DNA from: Azoarcus sp. CIB
Lineage (GTDB): Bacteria; Pseudomonadota; Gammaproteobacteria; Burkholderiales; Rhodocyclaceae
DNA: 64,000 nt
Reading direction: 5' to 3'
Assembly (NCBI RefSeq): GCF_001190925.1
Contig: NZ_CP011072.1
Coordinates: forward strand, 2,604,001 to 2,668,000
A program made the translations under genes and the position numbers. How positions within the stretch are numbered: the first letter of the stretch is position 1; every line of letters begins with the position of its first letter. Positions 1 to 12,674 of the stretch are shown piece by piece. The notes under the pieces are model-generated. The model ran no database searches and was not told where the DNA came from. It worked only from the letters and a program-made list of their open reading frames with translations.

Positions 1-513
1 GAACGGCGGCAGCCCGTCTCTGCCACTGCTCCCACGCTTGACATTATTCCCCGAACGTCTCGAATCGACTGTCTTTGTCTTCCATTGAGGAATCTCGCCT
101 TCACGCTGTGCCTGTACTCCGGCCAGATGTGCACGATGACGCAGGCGATCGTCGTGCCGGCCGACGGGATAGCCACCGACCAGGGGCACAAGAGCTACGA
201 CGAGTTGTGCGCCGATCTGACCGCATCGATCGACAAGTTCCTCGCCGACCAGGCGGTCGCGACCGCCGTGCTGGGTGCGATCCAGTCGCCCGACACCCTC
301 GCCCGCATCGCGGAGGCGCCCGAGCACGGCCCCGTCATGCTCGCATCGAAGAAGATCGCCCACGCCGAGCTCCCCGGCGCCGAAGTGCGTTCGCCGGTGC
401 TGCTCGCGTGCGACGCTGCCGACGAGAAGAGCTACATGGAAGAGCGCTTCGGCCCGATCGCCTTCGTCGCCAACCGCTTCCGCGTCGTGCAGCGCCGCTA
501 CCACGTCGAGTGA
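1..513 (+). pseudogene. PaaN-type aldehyde dehydrogenase fragment
   Basis: The frame is open from the window edge to the TGA at 511-513. From about position 85 the translation matches the C-terminal part of PaaN-type aldehyde dehydrogenases (phenylacetate catabolism), including the catalytic-cysteine segment LCLYSGQMCT and the late FGPIAFV segment. The residues encoded by 1-84 do not look like PaaN. After FGPIAFV the sequence changes to RFRVVQRRYHVE and stops, roughly 100 residues earlier than the family. It is therefore most likely a remnant damaged on both sides by frameshift or recombination. An intact gene starting outside the window cannot be excluded, but the unrelated N-terminal stretch and the early stop argue against function. 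No other phenylacetate genes are nearby. Confidence 0.6.
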
Positions 514-542
514 GCGGCCCCGGCGATCGAATCCCCTCCTGA

Positions 543-562
543 CCTCCCCTTCAAGGGGGAGG
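543..562. terminator. GC-rich hairpin between convergent genes
   Basis: CCTCCCC and GGGGAGG can pair around a six-base loop. The hairpin lies between the end of the PaaN remnant (plus strand, 513) and the end of the small Cys-rich gene (minus strand, 580). Its position suits a bidirectional terminator, but there is no T tract on either side, so it could also be a dispersed intergenic repeat. Confidence 0.35.
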
Positions 563-579
563 AACAAGGGGCCGGCAGC

Positions 580-1041
580 TCACTCTGGGACTCCCGGCGT
601 GCCCCCCGCGCTGCGCGGACGCGCCTTCAGGATCGCGCTGGGCTCCCCGCGCAACACCTTGATCAATTCGGCGCGCGCCCGTTCCCGCTCGAGCCCCTGA
701 GTAACAAGCGCCGCGATCAGTTCGCCGAAGCGCGCCCGGCGCCGCAGTCCCACCTCGCTGGTATCGCGGCGGTCGCGGAAGCAGTCCATCAGGGTCGAGC
801 CGCACACGCAGTTGCGGAACAGCTCGACGATCACCTGTCCGTCGTCGTCCACCGCCTGCTTGAGTCCGCTGCGGCCGCTGCCCACCCGCTGCGTCTGCGC
901 AATGTAGTCATCGGCGTCGCGATAACTGCGGCCGCAAGCAGCGCAGCGCTTGGGGAACGCACTGGCGGCAATCTCCCTCAAGCCGGCATAAAGCCCCGCA
1001 TCGATACCGAATTCCTGCCCGTCCGGAACCGTGTCCGCCAT
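580..1041 (-). CDS. Small Cys-rich hypothetical protein
   Basis: Predicted 153-residue soluble protein of unknown function. Start chosen at the ATG at 1041 (MADTVPDGQEF); upstream in-frame codons give an Arg-rich extension that looks non-coding. Cysteines at about 33 and 36 (RCAACG) and 78, 80 and 87 (NCVCGSTLMDC) suggest a metal site, perhaps a zinc ribbon. The rest is charged and probably helical. The gene lies 61 bases downstream of the REC-PAS-GGDEF-EAL-REC gene on the same strand and could be the last gene of the chemosensory operon. No enzyme motif is recognised, so the function is left open. Confidence 0.6.
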   Translation of the reverse strand: MADTVPDGQEFGIDAGLYAGLREIAASAFPKRCAACGRSYRDADDYIAQTQRVGSGRSGLKQAVDDDGQVIVELFRNCVCGSTLMDCFRDRRDTSEVGLRRRARFGELIAALVTQGLERERARAELIKVLRGEPSAILKARPRSAGGTPGVPE

Positions 1042-1102
1042 GACCTGTGCCCTGAAGGCACGCACCCTTCCCGCGCGTGCCTTATCCGTGTCTATTCTCG
1101 GA

Positions 1103-4029
1103 TTATATGCGCGCCTCATCGGCGCATACGCGCGCAAACGCATCACGTATCGTGCTGCGCAGCTCCTCATCGTCCCACGGCTTGAGCAAGAACTTGCTGA
1201 CTGCCCCGCTATTGATCGCGCGTGTTATCGCATCGACGTTTGCGTACCCCGATAGCACCATGCGCACCGTCCTGGGGTGCAGGTCCTTCACGCGCATGAG
1301 AAACTCGCTGCCGTTCATGCCCGGCATCCGCTCGTCGGACAGCAAGACGTGCACCCGATGCCTGGCCAGGATCTCGAGCCCCTCCTGGGCCGATCCCGCG
1401 GTCAGGATGCGGTAGCCATCGCCGCGCAGCAGGCGTTTGAGCGCGTTCAGGACGTTCGGCTCGTCGTCGACCAGCAGCAGGGTCGGCTCCGGCGCGTCCA
1501 CGGCGGCCTCCGCGCGGTTCATGCGCACCCCGCCGCGCAGCATGACAGCGATCGCCTCGCCGTCCACCGGCCGGCTGAAGTAGTAACCCTGGATCTCGTC
1601 GCACCCGCGTCGCCGCAGATATTCCATCTGGAATTCGTTCTCGACCCCCTCCGCGATCACCTTGAGCCGCAGGCTGTGCGCCAGCTGGATCGTCGCGACG
1701 CAGATCGCGGCGTCGCCGGGGTCGGTCGTCACGTCGTTCACAAAGGCGCGGTCGATCTTCAGGTAGTCGAGGGGAAAGCGCTTGAGGCAGGCAAGACTCG
1801 AATAGCCGGTGCCGAAATCGTCGAGCGCGAGCGACACGCCAAGCGTCTTCAGTTTCTGCATCGTGGCCACCGCGTCGTCGACGTCGACCATCGCCGTGCT
1901 CTCGGTGATCTCGAGTTCGAGCCGCGACGCGTCCAGCTTCTCTGCAGCCAGCGACTCGGCAATCATGCGATCGAGCTGGCCCGAATGGAACTGACGGGCC
2001 GAGAGGTTGATCGCCACCGGCGGGACCGCGAGCCCGCCGTCGAGCCAGCCCCGGATCTGGCGGCATGCGGCCCGGAGCACCCATTCGCCGATGGGGACAA
2101 TCAGGCCGGTCTCCTCGGCGAGCGGAATGAACTCCATCGGCGGCACCAGTCCGAGTTCCGGATGCTGCCAGCGCAGCAGCGCCTCCATGCCGACGATGCC
2201 GCCGTCGTGCAGGCTCACGCGCGGCTGGTAGTGCAGCACGAACTCGCCGCGCTCGAGCGCACCGCGCAGCGCGTGCTCGAGCGCCTGCCGCTGCAGGACC
2301 GCCGCATTCATGGCCGGCGTATCGAAGCAGTACTGGTTGCCGCCCGTGCTACGTGCCTCGAGCCGCGCGATGTTGGCATGCTGTAGCAAGACGTCCGGAC
2401 TGTCGCCGTCGCCCGGATAGATGCACACGCCCACGCTTGCCGTCACGGCGATCTCATGACCCTCGACGGCGATGGGCGTGGCAATGTCGTCGAGAATCCG
2501 ACGCACGATCAGCGCCGCGGCGTCGACGCTGGCCAGATCGCCCAGCACCACGACAAAGTCGTCCATGCCGACGCGCGCGACGGTGTCTCCCTCGCGGACC
2601 AATGCCGTGAGGCGGGCGGCGACGTGCTTCAGGATGCCGTCGCCCACCGCGTGCCCGAACGAACCGACGATGCCGCCGAAGCGGTCGATATCAATTGAAA
2701 GCACGCCCACTGCACGCTGATGGCGACTGGCATTCACCAGCGCCTGGGCGAGACGGTCGTCGAGCAGGTTGCGGTTTGCGACCCCCGTGACGGTGTCGAA
2801 ATTGGCATGTCGCTCCAGCTCCGCCTGGTAGCGGAGCCGGTCCGTCACGTCATACTGGATGCCGACGAAATGGGTGCAGCGCCCGGTGTCGTCGCACACG
2901 GGCGCAATGTGGAGATCCGCCCAATAGATCCGCCCGTCCTTGCAGTGGTTTCGGAAGATCGCGTGCCCCTGGCGCCGTTCGCGAACCGCCACCCGGATCT
3001 CGGCGAGGCCGGGCTGGTCGTGATCATTTCCGTGCAGGAAGCGCGGATTGCGCCCCACGGCTTCATCCGCGTGGTAACCGGTGATGCGTTCGAACGCGGG
3101 GTTCACATACACAATGGGGAGGTCGGACAACTGGCAGTCGACGATCGTGACCGAGTTCACGCTCGCCTCGATCGCCCTTTCGCGCAGCCGCAGGGCCTCG
3201 AGCACGCCGAGACGGTCGGTGACGTCCCGCGAGATGCCGACCACGCCAACCACCTCGTCGCGCTCGTCGCGGATCGGCGCGCGCGTCGTCGAAAACCAGC
3301 GCCATTCCCCCGTACCGGGCAGGCGGACGCGGACGCACTGCTCGGATGACGGTTCGCCGCTGCACAGCACGCGCTCGTGCTCGGCCGGATCCCACAGCCC
3401 GCCCGGCTCCGCGTCGGGGAGCAGCTCCGCGACGGTGCGGCCGGTGAGCGCCTCCGGCGCATCGCAGCCGAGCAGCTGCGCATACCGCCGGTTGGCGCGG
3501 ATAACGCGCTGCCTGCCATCCTGATAGGAGACCAGATCGGTGGTGTTGTCCATGAACTCGCGCAGCAGGCGCTGCTCGGCGAGCAGCTCGCGCTGCAGGC
3601 GGTAATGCGCATGCGCCGACTGCACCATCAGGCGCAACTGGTCCTGGTTCCACGGCTTGGTGATGTAGCCGAAGATGCGCCCCTGGTTCACCGCCCGCAC
3701 CACCGCATCCAGATCGGCATAGCCGGTGACCATGATGGCCGCCGCGCGCGACAACTCCCTCGCGCGCGCGAGCAGTTCATCACCGCACATTCCCGGCATG
3801 CGCTGGTCCGACAGCAGCACCGACAGGTCCGGCAAGGTGGGAATGAGGGCGATTGCCGCTTCGGCGGACGGCGCGGTGTGCACGGTGCATTCGTCCTCGA
3901 GCATATCGACCATCGCCGCCAGGATCTGCGGCTCGTCGTCCACGGCCAGCACCACGGGCCGCTCGCTGACGTGCGCGAAGGACGCCTCCGGCGTCGTCGT
4001 TCGCCGGCCTCCGGGGGGTGTCGTATCGG

Positions 4030-4033
<4 letters not shown>
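1103..4033 (-). CDS. REC-PAS-PAS-GGDEF-EAL-REC c-di-GMP phosphodiesterase
   Basis: Predicted 976-residue cytoplasmic signalling protein. Order: receiver domain (phospho-acceptor Asp about 76 in LLSDQRMPG), two PAS domains (about 165-420), GGDEF (about 425-590), EAL (about 600-850) and a second receiver at the C terminus ([18 protein letters not shown]). The GGDEF signature is GMDDF, so cyclase activity is unlikely. EAL keeps GMEALLRW and DDFGTGYSS, so c-di-GMP hydrolysis is expected. Its ATG overlaps the stop of the kinase gene (ATGA at 4033-4030), giving translational coupling. It occupies the output position held by WspR in Wsp systems, but with a phosphodiesterase architecture. Receivers at both ends suggest input from two kinases, such as CheA-REC and the adjacent REC-kinase. 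Confidence 0.88.
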
Positions 4034-5432
<1,399 letters not shown>

Positions 5433-5436
<4 letters not shown>

Positions 5437-6542
5437 CGTGCGGGCCCTCCTCCGCTTGCCCCCGGCTGCGACGGCGATTCGCCGCTCGCCAGCCTCACCA
5501 GTGCCGGGGCGATCTGCCCGAGCGGCAGCACCAGCCTGGCCGCACCGTTCGCGATCGCCGCGCCGGGCATGCCGAAGACCACGCTCGTCTCCTCGTCCTG
5601 GGCGATCGTCGCGCCGCCCGCGGCAGCGATCTCCGCGAGCCCGGCCGCACCGTCGCGCCCCATGCCCGTCAGCACCACACCGACGGCGTCGCGTCCATGC
5701 ATGCGCGCGAGCGACGCGAGCGCGAGGTCCGCCGACGGGCGATGCAGCTGGCCGCGCAGTTCCGGCGAGCAGCGCAGGCGTCCGTGCGCGTCGAGCTCCA
5801 GGTGCATGCCGTCGGGCGCAAAATACACTGTCCCCGGCAAGGGCAGGTGGCCATCCTGCGCGATGCACACTGAAATCGGCGCCGAGCGCGCCAGCCACTG
5901 GACCAGCCCTTCCATGAAACCCTCGGCGATGTGCTGAATGCACAGCACGGGCAGCGGGAAATCGCGCGGCAGGTCGCGCAGGACGGTTTCGATCGCCTGC
6001 GGCCCACCGGTCGAGGCGGCAATTCCGACGATGCGCGGCCGCAGGCCGAAGCGCCCCCCCGCAAGCTGCGGCAGCGCGGCGGGGACGACCGCGGCATGGC
6101 GGCGACGGCGGCGCAGGGCGACGACACCCGCCGCCACCTTGATTTTGCTCACCAGCTCGCCGGCCAGACCGGCGGACACTTCGCAAAGACCGCCGCGCGG
6201 CTTTGCGACGATGTCCACCGCGCCGGCATCGAGCATCTCGAAGATCGTATCCGCATGCTCGCGCTGAACCGCGATGCTGAGCACGAGGATGGGCACGGGA
6301 TGGAGTGCCATCACCTCGCGGGTGAACTCGAGCCCGCCCATCCCCGGCATGTGCAGGTCGGTACACACGACGTCGGGCAGGAGCCGCGGAATCAACGCCA
6401 GTGCCTCGGCGCCGTCGCGAGCGGTGCCGCATACGCTGATCGCCGGCTCGTGTTCGAGCATGCGCCGGACGATCTCGAGCGCGAGCGGCGAATCGTCGAC
6501 CAGGAGCACGCGGATCGGCTGCCGCGGCGACGCGCCTTTCAT
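5433..6542 (-). CDS. cheB: CheB-type chemoreceptor methylesterase
   Basis: Predicted 369 residues, normal for CheB. Receiver domain with acceptor Asp about 62 (CTDLHMPGMGG), a basic linker, then the methylesterase domain with its catalytic Ser in GIAASTGGP, His in IQHI and Asp in GMGRDGA. It removes methyl groups from the receptor encoded upstream and sets the adaptation level together with CheR. In Wsp-like systems the equivalent protein is WspF. Stop overlaps the start of the REC-kinase gene (ATGA); 22 bases separate it from cheA. Confidence 0.92.
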
Positions 6543-6564
6543 GGCCGGGACCTCCGTGCGGGGC

Positions 6565-8658
6565 TCAGATCAGACGCTCGAGGCATTCGATGAGCTCCCT
6601 CTGGTCGAAACCGGGTTTCGTGATGTAAGCGTTCGCGCCGGCCTCCAGCCCCCGCATGCGATCTTCATCCGACGCCAGCGAGGTGACAAGGATGACGGGC
6701 AGGTGGGCGTGGCGGACTTCGCAGCGGATGCGCCGGGCAAGTTCGAGGCCGTCGACGTTGGGCATGTTGACGTCGGTGACCACCGCATCGAATTCGCCGC
6801 GCGCGAGCTTGCGCAGCGCATCGAGGCCATCGACCGCGGTGACGACCTCGTAGCCCGCTGCTTCCAGGATGCGGCTTTCCTGCGTGCGCGTGGTGATGCT
6901 GTCCTCGGCCAGCAGCACCCGGTTCCGCCGTTGCGTGACCGGAGCGGGCGCAGCCGTGCCCGCGGACCGTCGCCGGATCGCGGCGAACAGATCCGGCGGA
7001 TCGAGCACGAAGCAGATTTCCCCGCTGTCGAGGATCGTTGCGCCGGCAACGTTGCGTACCCGCTCGAGCAGGCTCCCGGGTGCCTTGAGCACGACTTCCT
7101 GCTCGTCGACCAGCGCCTCGACCGATACCGCGAAACACCCCGCCGCCACCTCCAGGATCACGGCCATGCGGCCGCTCGCGCCTTCGTCCGCCGCGGCCGG
7201 CGCCGCGGGCCGTTCCAGCAGATCGGCGAGCGCCACCAGCGGCACCGGCCGGTCGTCGAACAGGATGGCGTCGCGCCCGTCGAGCAGCAGGATGTCGTCA
7301 GCCGCGAGCCGGCGCGACCCCCGCACATGCTCGACCGGCAGGCCGTAAGGGCAGCGGTCGGCCTCGACGATCAGGATGCGTGCCGTGACCAGCGTCACCG
7401 GCAGGCGCAGCGTGAGCGCCAGGCCGCGCCCCGGCACTGAATCGAGCGCGAGCGAGCCCTTCATGCGTTCGACCGCCTCGCGCACGACATCCAGCCCGAT
7501 GCCGCGCCCCGAGACGTCGGTCACCTGCCGCGTCGTCGTCAGGCCCGCACGCAGCACCAGCGCACGCTGCTGCACCGGCGTCAATGCGGCGAGGGTCGCA
7601 GCGCTTTCCAGCCCGCACTCCAGGGCCGCCTGCAGGATCGCCGCCTCGTCGAGGCCGCGTCCATCGTCGTCCACAACGATCTCGATGGCGCTTTCGGTCC
7701 GCCGTGCCCGCAGGCCGATGCGGCCGACGGCCGCCTTTCCCGCGCGCGCGCGCTCGTCCGCCGGCTCGATGCCGTGGTCGACCGCATTGCGCAGCAGGTG
7801 CATCAGCGGATCGCGGATTTGCTCGAGGATGCGGCGGTCGGCGGAGACGTCCTCCCCTTCGATCACCAGCTCGACCGGCTTGCCCTGGGTACGCGCGAGC
7901 TCCTGCACCATGCGCGGAAACTGGCGGAAGATGTTCGCCAGCGGCAGCAGGCGGATTGCGCGGATGCCTTCGCCGAGCTCGCCGCTGACGCGCTGCAGCT
8001 GCGCATAATCGTCGTCCATTGCGGCGCGCAGGCGCGCCAGCATCGCCTCGACCGGCGCCAGCCGCTCGAGCAGCGCGCGCGCGCCCGGCGCGGCGGAACC
8101 CGACCCGTTCGCGACCGCCCGCCGCAACTCCTCGCACCGCTCGACGATCGCGTCGACGTCCGCGAGCCTGCGGACCATGCGCGCGCACCCGGTCGCCAGC
8201 TCGCCAGATGCGTTCAGCAGGGCATCGAGTCGGCGAGCGTCGACACGCACTGCGTCGAGCGCGGGCGATCGGGCGGGCGGGCGGGGCGACACCGGTGCCG
8301 CCCCCCCCGGCGCGGTGCCCAGGCCCGTACCCGCCGAGGCGACCAGCGCATCGCCCACCGCCACGCGGATGTCGCCCAGCTGCCGCAGCATTTCCTGGAC
8401 GTGTTCGGGGCCGCGCGCCTCGACATCACGGCGCGCGGCGTTGAGCATGTCCTCGAGACTGTGCGCGAGCAGTTCGACCGCGTGCAGACCGAGCATGTGC
8501 GCCGCGCCCTTCAGGCTGTGGGCATCGCGGAACAGCGCCTCGACGGCCGCGTCCTCGCCGGCGTCGCGCTCCAGCCGCAGCAGCCCGTCGTCGAGCCGCT
8601 GCAGGTAGTCGCTGCTCTCCTGCCTGAACAGATCCTGCAGGCGTTCGTCTGCAATCAT
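6565..8658 (-). CDS. cheA: Hybrid CheA histidine kinase (CheA-REC)
   Basis: Predicted 697 residues. Order: HPt domain with phosphorylatable His about 47 (DAHSLKGAAHMLG), an Ala/Pro-rich linker, dimerisation/P3 region, HATPase (about 260-410, with VDHGIEP and VSGRGIGLDVV), CheW-like regulatory domain (about 415-540), and a C-terminal receiver (acceptor in VVTDVNMPNVDG). The fused receiver is typical of WspE and other alternative-function chemosensory kinases rather than flagellar CheA. No cheY, cheZ, motor or flagellar gene is nearby. It should be driven by the MCP next door and should phosphorylate CheB and one or more of the receiver proteins at the end of the operon. Confidence 0.92.
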   Translation of the reverse strand: MIADERLQDLFRQESSDYLQRLDDGLLRLERDAGEDAAVEALFRDAHSLKGAAHMLGLHAVELLAHSLEDMLNAARRDVEARGPEHVQEMLRQLGDIRVAVGDALVASAGTGLGTAPGGAAPVSPRPPARSPALDAVRVDARRLDALLNASGELATGCARMVRRLADVDAIVERCEELRRAVANGSGSAAPGARALLERLAPVEAMLARLRAAMDDDYAQLQRVSGELGEGIRAIRLLPLANIFRQFPRMVQELARTQGKPVELVIEGEDVSADRRILEQIRDPLMHLLRNAVDHGIEPADERARAGKAAVGRIGLRARRTESAIEIVVDDDGRGLDEAAILQAALECGLESAATLAALTPVQQRALVLRAGLTTTRQVTDVSGRGIGLDVVREAVERMKGSLALDSVPGRGLALTLRLPVTLVTARILIVEADRCPYGLPVEHVRGSRRLAADDILLLDGRDAILFDDRPVPLVALADLLERPAAPAAADEGASGRMAVILEVAAGCFAVSVEALVDEQEVVLKAPGSLLERVRNVAGATILDSGEICFVLDPPDLFAAIRRRSAGTAAPAPVTQRRNRVLLAEDSITTRTQESRILEAAGYEVVTAVDGLDALRKLARGEFDAVVTDVNMPNVDGLELARRIRCEVRHAHLPVILVTSLASDEDRMRGLEAGANAYITKPGFDQRELIECLERLI

Positions 8659-8686
8659 GCCGCAGCGCTCCGCGTCGTCGCCACCG

Positions 8687-10138
8687 TCACACCATCGCCT
8701 TCAGCCCGTGCGCGACCTGCTTCAGGTTCTCGATACCCGCCTTCGTCTGCTCGGTACCCGCCGCCATCTGGCGCGACCCCGCGGCGAGGCTCAGCATCGC
8801 GTCGGTCACCTGACTCAGGGCCGCAGCCTGCTGCTTGCTGTTGAGCATCACCTGCTGCGCATTTTCCGAAACGTTGTTGGCCGCACCGGCGATCGCATCG
8901 AAGGCCTCGGCAACGCGGGCGGCCGTCGCCATCACCTCGTCGGCGCTGCGCGAACCGTCTTCGGTGACCATCACCGCGCTGTTGGTCGCGTTCTGGATCT
9001 CGGTGACCAGTGCGTCGGCGCGCTCGGCGGATTTCTTGCTCTGCACCGCGAGCTTGCGGATCTCGCTGGCGACCACGGCAAAACCCTTGCCCTGCTCGCC
9101 GGCGCGCGCCGCTTCCACGGCCGCGTTGAGCGCCAGCATGTTCGTCTCGCTCGCAAGTTCGCCGACCAGCTTGGCGATGCCGCCGATCTGTCCCGCCTGT
9201 TCCGACAAGCTGAGAATGCGATGAGCCAGCGAGTCGATCTTCTCCTTCATGCCCGCCGTGCTCTGCGCAGCCTCGCCCGCCGCACGGGTGCCGTGGCGGG
9301 CGAGTTCGAGCGCCTGCAGCGCGGCCGCCGCAGACGATTCGGCCTGGCTCGCCGACTGGCGCGCCGACATCCCCAGCTCCTCCACCGTCGCCGACACCTC
9401 GCTGACCGCCGCGACCTGTTGCGTGACCGTGCGTTCATGCTCGTCCACCGTCGCCGCCATCTCGGTCGACGCGGTGCTCACGTGCGCCACCGATTCGCTG
9501 ATCGTGCGCGTGCTGCGCCCCGCCAGCGCGCGGCCGATGCCGATCGCCAGCAGGATCGCGGCCACCGTCGCGCCCAGCGTCACCGAGACCAGGCTGGTCG
9601 AGGCACTCGCCCGCTCGGCGTCCCGCTGCGCCAGTATTTCGAGTTCGTGCGCCTCGATCTGGTCGATCAGGGCATCGACGCGGACGCTGAGGTCGGTGAG
9701 ATTCGACTGGCGGAAGAACTGCACCGCCTTCGCAGAGCTGCCGGCGTCGACCAGTTCGCGGTACCGGCTGCCGGTGCTCGTCATCTCGTCGACGGTCTTC
9801 AGCAGCCGGGCCAGGACCTCGCGCTGCTCGCCGTTCGTCAGGAACTTCGCCAGCGAATCGAGGCTTTCCGTCGCGCGTGCCATGTTCTGCGTCGCGGCCT
9901 CTAGCGCATTGCGGTCATGGGCGATCAGATAGCCGCGCATGTCGCGCTGGTACTGCGCCAGCCCCACGTGGGCCTCCTTCGCGAGCGCGACGGCACGGCC
10001 CGCCGCGACGGCGTCCGCAGACAGTGCCTGCAGACGCTGCGTCTGCAAATACACGGCAAACGCGACACCGACCATCAGGAGCAGCGGCACCACATAGCCC
10101 GCCAGGATGCGTTGCCGCAGATTCAGTGTTCCGATCAT
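8687..10138 (-). CDS. Methyl-accepting chemoreceptor
   Basis: Predicted 483 residues. A membrane segment at about 13-31 is followed by a periplasmic four-helix/CHASE3-like region (about 35-190, with [13 protein letters not shown]), a second membrane segment about 187-207, and directly a signalling domain. No clear HAMP domain is seen between them. The cytoplasmic tip is typical ([19 protein letters not shown], then [14 protein letters not shown]). It should form the sensory array with the double-CheW protein and CheA-REC and be modified by CheR and CheB. Small size and a periplasmic helical sensor match WspA-like surface-contact receptors, but the stimulus is unknown. Start ATG overlaps the upstream stop (ATGA at 10138). 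Confidence 0.9.
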   Translation of the reverse strand: MIGTLNLRQRILAGYVVPLLLMVGVAFAVYLQTQRLQALSADAVAAGRAVALAKEAHVGLAQYQRDMRGYLIAHDRNALEAATQNMARATESLDSLAKFLTNGEQREVLARLLKTVDEMTSTGSRYRELVDAGSSAKAVQFFRQSNLTDLSVRVDALIDQIEAHELEILAQRDAERASASTSLVSVTLGATVAAILLAIGIGRALAGRSTRTISESVAHVSTASTEMAATVDEHERTVTQQVAAVSEVSATVEELGMSARQSASQAESSAAAALQALELARHGTRAAGEAAQSTAGMKEKIDSLAHRILSLSEQAGQIGGIAKLVGELASETNMLALNAAVEAARAGEQGKGFAVVASEIRKLAVQSKKSAERADALVTEIQNATNSAVMVTEDGSRSADEVMATAARVAEAFDAIAGAANNVSENAQQVMLNSKQQAAALSQVTDAMLSLAAGSRQMAAGTEQTKAGIENLKQVAHGLKAMV

Positions 10139-11187
10139 GGTTTTCCCCTTGCGTCTGGAGCCGCGTTGCGGGGCTCCGGTCTGTCCCGGTCAGGCTCGGC
10201 GGCGACGTGCAGCACGCGCGACGCAAGCATGGCCTCGATGTCGATGATGCTGAAAATCCGTCCGTCGGCCCGCATGGGGCCGCGGCAAAACGGCAGGTCG
10301 TTGTCGCCGGGCGCGGGCACGGCGGAACCGCTCGCACCGGTCGCGACGACGTCATGCACCTCGCTGACCGCCAGCCCGACCGTCAGATCGCCAGCCTGCA
10401 CGACGACGACCTCGGCGAGCGGCAGCCTCGCCGGCAGACCGAGTACCGGCCGCAGGTCCACCACGGTCAGGATGTCGCAGCGCAGGTTCATGCTGCCGAG
10501 GATGTGCGCCGGACAACACGGCACCGGCCGGACGCCGCTCAGGTGCACGAACTCGCGCACCACCCGCGCCGGAATGCCGAAGAACCCGCCATCGAGGCCG
10601 ACCAGCGCGAACGACGCACTGCCCGCCGCGACGGGCGCCTCCTGCGGACGGGCCATCCTGCCGGCACGCGCGCGGAAGGTCTCGGCCACGCCATCCGGGC
10701 ACGCCGTGCCGCCCGCTGCGGCGCCGGCGGGCGGCGAAACCGGCGGCGCCGCGCCGGCTGCGGCATCGGCGAGCAGCGCGCGGGCGTCGAGCACCATCGC
10801 GAGGTCCACACCGCTCATCGCGACACCGGACACCAGCGACGCCGCGTTGCCCAACAGGCGGTGATGATCGCGCACGTCCTCGATGTCGCCGGACGCGATC
10901 GTCGCCGCGTCCAGCACCTCGCCGGCGAGAATGCCGAAGCGTTCGCCATCGACGGTCAGCACGATCACCGCATCGCCGACTCCCAGGTCCGACCGCTCCC
11001 GGCCGAAACACGGCGCCAGGTCGATCACGGAAATCACGTGCCCGCGCAGGTTGAACGCACCGATCACGCACGGCAACGCCTCGGCCACCGGCGACAGCTC
11101 GGGCAGCCAGACGACCTCCTGCACCAGCGCGGCATCCAGCGCATAGCGCACGCCGCGGTGCAGGAACAGGAGGTGCAGATCAGCCAT
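10135..11187 (-). CDS. Double CheW adaptor protein
   Basis: Predicted 350 residues with two CheW domains in tandem: about 1-140 ([30 protein letters not shown]) and about 195-330 ([30 protein letters not shown]), joined by an Ala/Pro linker. Each CheW can bridge CheA and the receptor. In Wsp systems two separate CheW proteins (WspB and WspD) serve the array, so this looks like a fusion of the two roles. The start at 11187 lies eight bases inside the end of cheR, so translation is probably coupled; longer upstream frames belong to the cheR region. Confidence 0.88.
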   Translation of the reverse strand: MADLHLLFLHRGVRYALDAALVQEVVWLPELSPVAEALPCVIGAFNLRGHVISVIDLAPCFGRERSDLGVGDAVIVLTVDGERFGILAGEVLDAATIASGDIEDVRDHHRLLGNAASLVSGVAMSGVDLAMVLDARALLADAAAGAAPPVSPPAGAAAGGTACPDGVAETFRARAGRMARPQEAPVAAGSASFALVGLDGGFFGIPARVVREFVHLSGVRPVPCCPAHILGSMNLRCDILTVVDLRPVLGLPARLPLAEVVVVQAGDLTVGLAVSEVHDVVATGASGSAVPAPGDNDLPFCRGPMRADGRIFSIIDIEAMLASRVLHVAAEPDRDRPEPRNAAPDARGKP

Positions 11188-12640
11188 GCGAGCCCCCCTC
11201 CGCTGCGCCGCGGGCCGTAGCATCCCCCGCCCTGAGGCTCTGCAACAGCGTGCCCGCCGTGATATGCGGCGGCACGGGCAGCAGCGTCTCCGACGGCATC
11301 TTTTCCAACTCGCGCAGCGCCTGCGCACGCATCTGCCGGGCGCGCCGTGCATCGCCCGTGCGTACGCACAGATCGGCCAGCTCCAGGTGTGCAACGACGA
11401 AACCGGGATCGAGATAAAGCACCTTGCGCAACAGCGTCCGCGCCTCGTCGATCGCGCCGCGTTCCTCGGCCAACTGTGCGAGCAGGAAATACGGGCGCGG
11501 ATCGAGGGGCGCAACGGCAATCACCCGCTCGCATGCCGCCCGCGCCGCCTGTGCCGCACCGCGGTCGGCGTCGCGCCAGGCCCGGGCGAGCACCTCGTCC
11601 GGCCCGGCCTCCGGCCCAGCATCGGGCCTGGGCGCGGAGCCGCGCTGCCGCGGGGGCTGGCCGCCCGCGGAGGTTGCCGCCGGTGCCGTCCGTGGCAGGA
11701 CGGAGGGCGCGGAGGCCGGAACGGCCGGCGCCGGACGCACGGCAGACGCAGTTGCCGGCCTGCGGTACAGCGCCGCGTCGGGCCAGGCCAGGGCCTCCAG
11801 TCCGGGCGGGGTGCAGCCCAGCAACTCGCCGTGCCCCGGAACGAAGTAACCGCCGTCCGACAAGGCGGCCACCAGTTTTCCGGCAATGTGCGTCACGGCC
11901 GGCGGCGTCAGATAGATGAACACGTTGCGGCACAGGATCAGGTCGAACCCGCCGGCGTCGGCGCCCCCTCCACCGGTTTCGTCCTGTAGCAGGTCACGCC
12001 GCTCGAAGTCGACCATCGCCCGCAAACGCTCGTCGATCTGCCATTCGCGGCCGCATTTGCGGAAATAGCGCGCCGTGCGCGCCTCATCCAGCACGCGGAA
12101 GGACCATTGGCCGTAGGTGCCGTCGCCGGCACGGGCGATCGCATCGCCATTGATGTCGGTTCCGAGGATCCGCACATCCCAGCCGGCGAGCGCCGGCGAC
12201 ATCTCGTCGATCAGCATCGCCAGGGTATAGGCCTCCTCCCCGCTCGCGCAGCCCGCACTCCAGAGCCGCAGCGATCGCTGCACCGAACGGCGCTCGACGA
12301 GTTCGGGCAGGATGCGGGCCGCAAGCAGCCCGAACAGGCCCTGGTCGCGGAAAAAGTAGGTTTCGCCGGTGGAGAAGTGCTCCATCAGCAGTTCGCGCTC
12401 GTGCCGGCCCGGCGCGCCGCCCGCGGCGATCAGATCCGCATAGTCGTTGGCGGACGGCAGCCCCAGCTCGCGCAGCCGCGGCCGCAGCCAGCCGCACAGC
12501 TTCGCCTCGTCGCCCGCGCGCCGACGCAGGCCGATCGCATCGAGGATGCGCTGGCACGGATCGCCTGCCGCGCCCCCGGATGACTCCGCCCCCTGGCCCG
12601 CCACGGACTCCCCGATGTTTAAAACATCATGCCCGCTCAT
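11180..12640 (-). CDS. cheR: CheR methyltransferase with TPR tail
   Basis: Predicted 486 residues. The SAM-dependent CheR methyltransferase domain (about 30-290) has ETYFFRD, the SAM loop SAGCASGEEAYTLAM and CRNVFIYL. An Ala/Pro-rich linker leads to a TPR region (about 350-440). This CheR-TPR architecture is that of WspC and other alternative chemosensory systems. It methylates receptor glutamates. It is the first gene of the operon, with a 19-base inverted repeat and a possible -10 element just upstream. Confidence 0.9.
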   Translation of the reverse strand: MSGHDVLNIGESVAGQGAESSGGAAGDPCQRILDAIGLRRRAGDEAKLCGWLRPRLRELGLPSANDYADLIAAGGAPGRHERELLMEHFSTGETYFFRDQGLFGLLAARILPELVERRSVQRSLRLWSAGCASGEEAYTLAMLIDEMSPALAGWDVRILGTDINGDAIARAGDGTYGQWSFRVLDEARTARYFRKCGREWQIDERLRAMVDFERRDLLQDETGGGGADAGGFDLILCRNVFIYLTPPAVTHIAGKLVAALSDGGYFVPGHGELLGCTPPGLEALAWPDAALYRRPATASAVRPAPAVPASAPSVLPRTAPAATSAGGQPPRQRGSAPRPDAGPEAGPDEVLARAWRDADRGAAQAARAACERVIAVAPLDPRPYFLLAQLAEERGAIDEARTLLRKVLYLDPGFVVAHLELADLCVRTGDARRARQMRAQALRELEKMPSETLLPVPPHITAGTLLQSLRAGDATARGAAEGGSHG

Positions 12641-12674
12641 ACCGATGAACTTCCCGCAGCTCAGGACAAATGCA

